Below are positions 62,606-64,000 of a stretch of DNA of 64,000 nucleotides, in pieces. The notes beneath the pieces were generated by a model. It saw only the letters and a program-made list of their open reading frames with translations, did no database searches and was not told where the DNA came from. The stretch is from Robinsoniella peoriensis. Lineage in GTDB: Bacteria; Bacillota; Clostridia; Lachnospirales; Lachnospiraceae. The stretch lies in the NCBI RefSeq assembly GCF_042680125.1, contig NZ_JBHTNY010000028.1; one strand, written 5' to 3'. Numbering within the stretch: the first letter of the stretch is position 1; each line of letters starts with the position of its first letter. Both the position numbers and the translations under genes were made by a program.

Positions 62606-64000
62606 CCATTATAGAAGTAATCGCCAATTATCGTAGAACTTATTATGACTTTATCTGCTGCTCAATATTTTGTCAAATACCAAATTATTCTAACACACCT
62701 TTAGTTTTCTACGAGGTATTAGTAGCATTAGCGGCATTTGCACTGTAGGATACAATATAGCTATAAATATTGCAGACAGTTCACGATCTTATTTATCAAG
62801 AATAGAATGAACAGAAGAACTCACAAAATATTAAATTAGGTGTTGTTGAAAAGAGACACTTTGTGTAACCGGGTGTGCGTGGGTAAGAATTGAAGCGGAA
62901 CCAATTGTAGGGACTTAGCCCGACTTATTTCTCCTACGCTCCGGTACCTCTCATCTAACTGGATTCAGGTTTTCGCCCAACGCAGATTTTTCAGCATTGG
63001 GAAACCTTGGAGATGGCTTGCTGTACTTTTTTGGAAGTAATTAAAGGGATTGGAAAACAAAAGACGAAGATAGCTTATACTGTTGTATACGTTTATTCAG
63101 ATATTATATATGAATAAGATTAGTTTCTGAATATACTCCATTTATCCGTAAATGTATATAATCCTGTTTGGTAGATAGAACACCTAATTCGGGAGGTTTA
63201 CTTGCTAATTAAATTTTACATCTTAGTCTGCGAGGAATAGATTAGTGTAATGTATCTATGGAAAGCGTTACAGAAAGCTTTCCTACATAGTAGCAGGTTA
63301 GTATCACTAATATACGTTATCTGCATATGCAATATGTCCTAACTTAACTAAACTTAAGTAAAAGTATATCCTATAGCCAATTATATAGGGCTCTATTTAA
63401 TGTAGTGGCGCATAAAGAGATGATGTTTATTTAAGAATTTCCGCCCCGCGGAAAAATATGTATATTTTATTATAACTTCAAAGAGAAAACTTCTTATTAA
63501 TAAGAATAATAAAGAAGCATGTTATTCATCTTAAATATAAAATAAATGCGATAAGTAAACGAAAAGCTATTAGCATAAGATGAGCTGCATTAACCATCAT
63601 TATAAAGTAACCAAATTAACTGGCGAGGTTCATGTCGATTTGATCTGTTTAACAGTTTAGCAGCATTTACTATGATACTACAATGATTCTATAAGGTGGG
63701 ACAATCTTTATGATGGTTGAAAGTCTTTTTAACTGATGTCTAGCAAACAACTTGGATGCAATATGTAATTCTTTAATTGAACAAACACAGACATCACTTC
63801 GGACAACGTGATGTAATAGTCAATAATTCAGTTAAGCGAAGCAAGATATTTTAGTCATAGTGTTTATCAACTGGTAAATGAAAATAGTATCAACAGCAAG
63901 AAGCTCAGATTGTAAAAGGGTAATTTATGCATTATCTATATGAAAAGTAAAGAGATTCGGCTTATATACAATTTAAGAACTGGTCAAGGACCATCTCTAT
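62606..64000. other. AT-rich DNA without convincing genes
   Basis: No frame of useful length on either strand. Base composition is strongly AT, apart from a distinctly GC-richer island at about 62865-63010. No repeat array or RNA gene could be recognised. Confidence 0.4.

Noticed and set aside
62865..63010. tRNA, T-box or group II intron end in the GC-richer island
   Set aside because: No cloverleaf, no T-box signature and no domain V-like hairpin could be drawn; left only as an unexplained island.

Overview
This window reads as a chromosome-like segment of a low-GC Gram-positive gut anaerobe, most likely a Lachnospiraceae (Clostridium cluster XIVa) species. That is inference from codon usage, strong AGGAGG ribosome binding sites, YesM/YesN-type sugar regulation, DUF6034 and large PAS hybrid kinases. 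No rRNA, tRNA or CRISPR array was seen.

Layout. 1-3.2 kb: a sugar ABC importer operon (lipoprotein plus two permeases). 3.4-5.8 kb: a VanZ-like protein, a broken GNAT gene, a 39-residue membrane peptide gene with its own SD and terminator, and a DUF305 protein followed by a consensus promoter that runs straight into a terminator. 6.1-10.2 kb: a minus-strand cluster with a dehydrogenase, a two-component system and two membrane proteins. 10.4-12.7 kb: an AT-rich TetR/MFS/small-protein cassette with a consensus promoter and perfect operator. 12.8-15.4 kb: a URO-D family protein with a divergent AraC regulator, and a shortened AraC protein. 15.5-23.9 kb: a sugar-acid operon (split transketolase, GarR-type reductase, GntP permease, dehydrogenase, isomerase, GntR regulator, glycerate kinase) whose products could funnel a C3 fragment to phosphoglycerate. 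24.2-31 kb: a chloramphenicol acetyltransferase remnant and a two-component/DUF6034/ABC-exporter operon. 31.2-39.2 kb: two giant hybrid sensor kinases. 39.5-47.1 kb: a TetR/hydrolase pair, an M50-like protein, a DUF4405-like protein, a collapsed ribose-type ABC operon and a MarR-controlled ABC-2 exporter. 47.3-57.7 kb: a YesMN-controlled glycan locus (solute-binding protein, two permeases, a beta-propeller glycosidase, a frameshifted GH88) with an AraC/GyrI-like regulator at its distal end.

The most unusual part is 57.8-64 kb. A 2 kb array of about 22 same-orientation degenerate repeats (core ATTTAGTCGCTATC) with two dyads, one built of DnaA-box-like sequence, precedes an unrecognised 408-residue Cys-rich winged-helix-like protein. 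Its gene ends in a terminator and is followed by nine DnaA-box-like motifs phased every 20-21 bp, then a very AT-rich tract with a 15 bp tandem repeat and 2.6 kb without convincing genes. This is the architecture of a replication or partition module and is the best candidate here for an undescribed system.

Three dispersed repeat types are also present: a ~70 bp hairpin leader ending in a Shine-Dalgarno sequence at three operon junctions, a 168 bp MITE-like element with long terminal inverted repeats whose core recurs at 17.7 kb, and a ~175 bp element at 59.9 kb sharing a terminus with the 17.7 kb copy.
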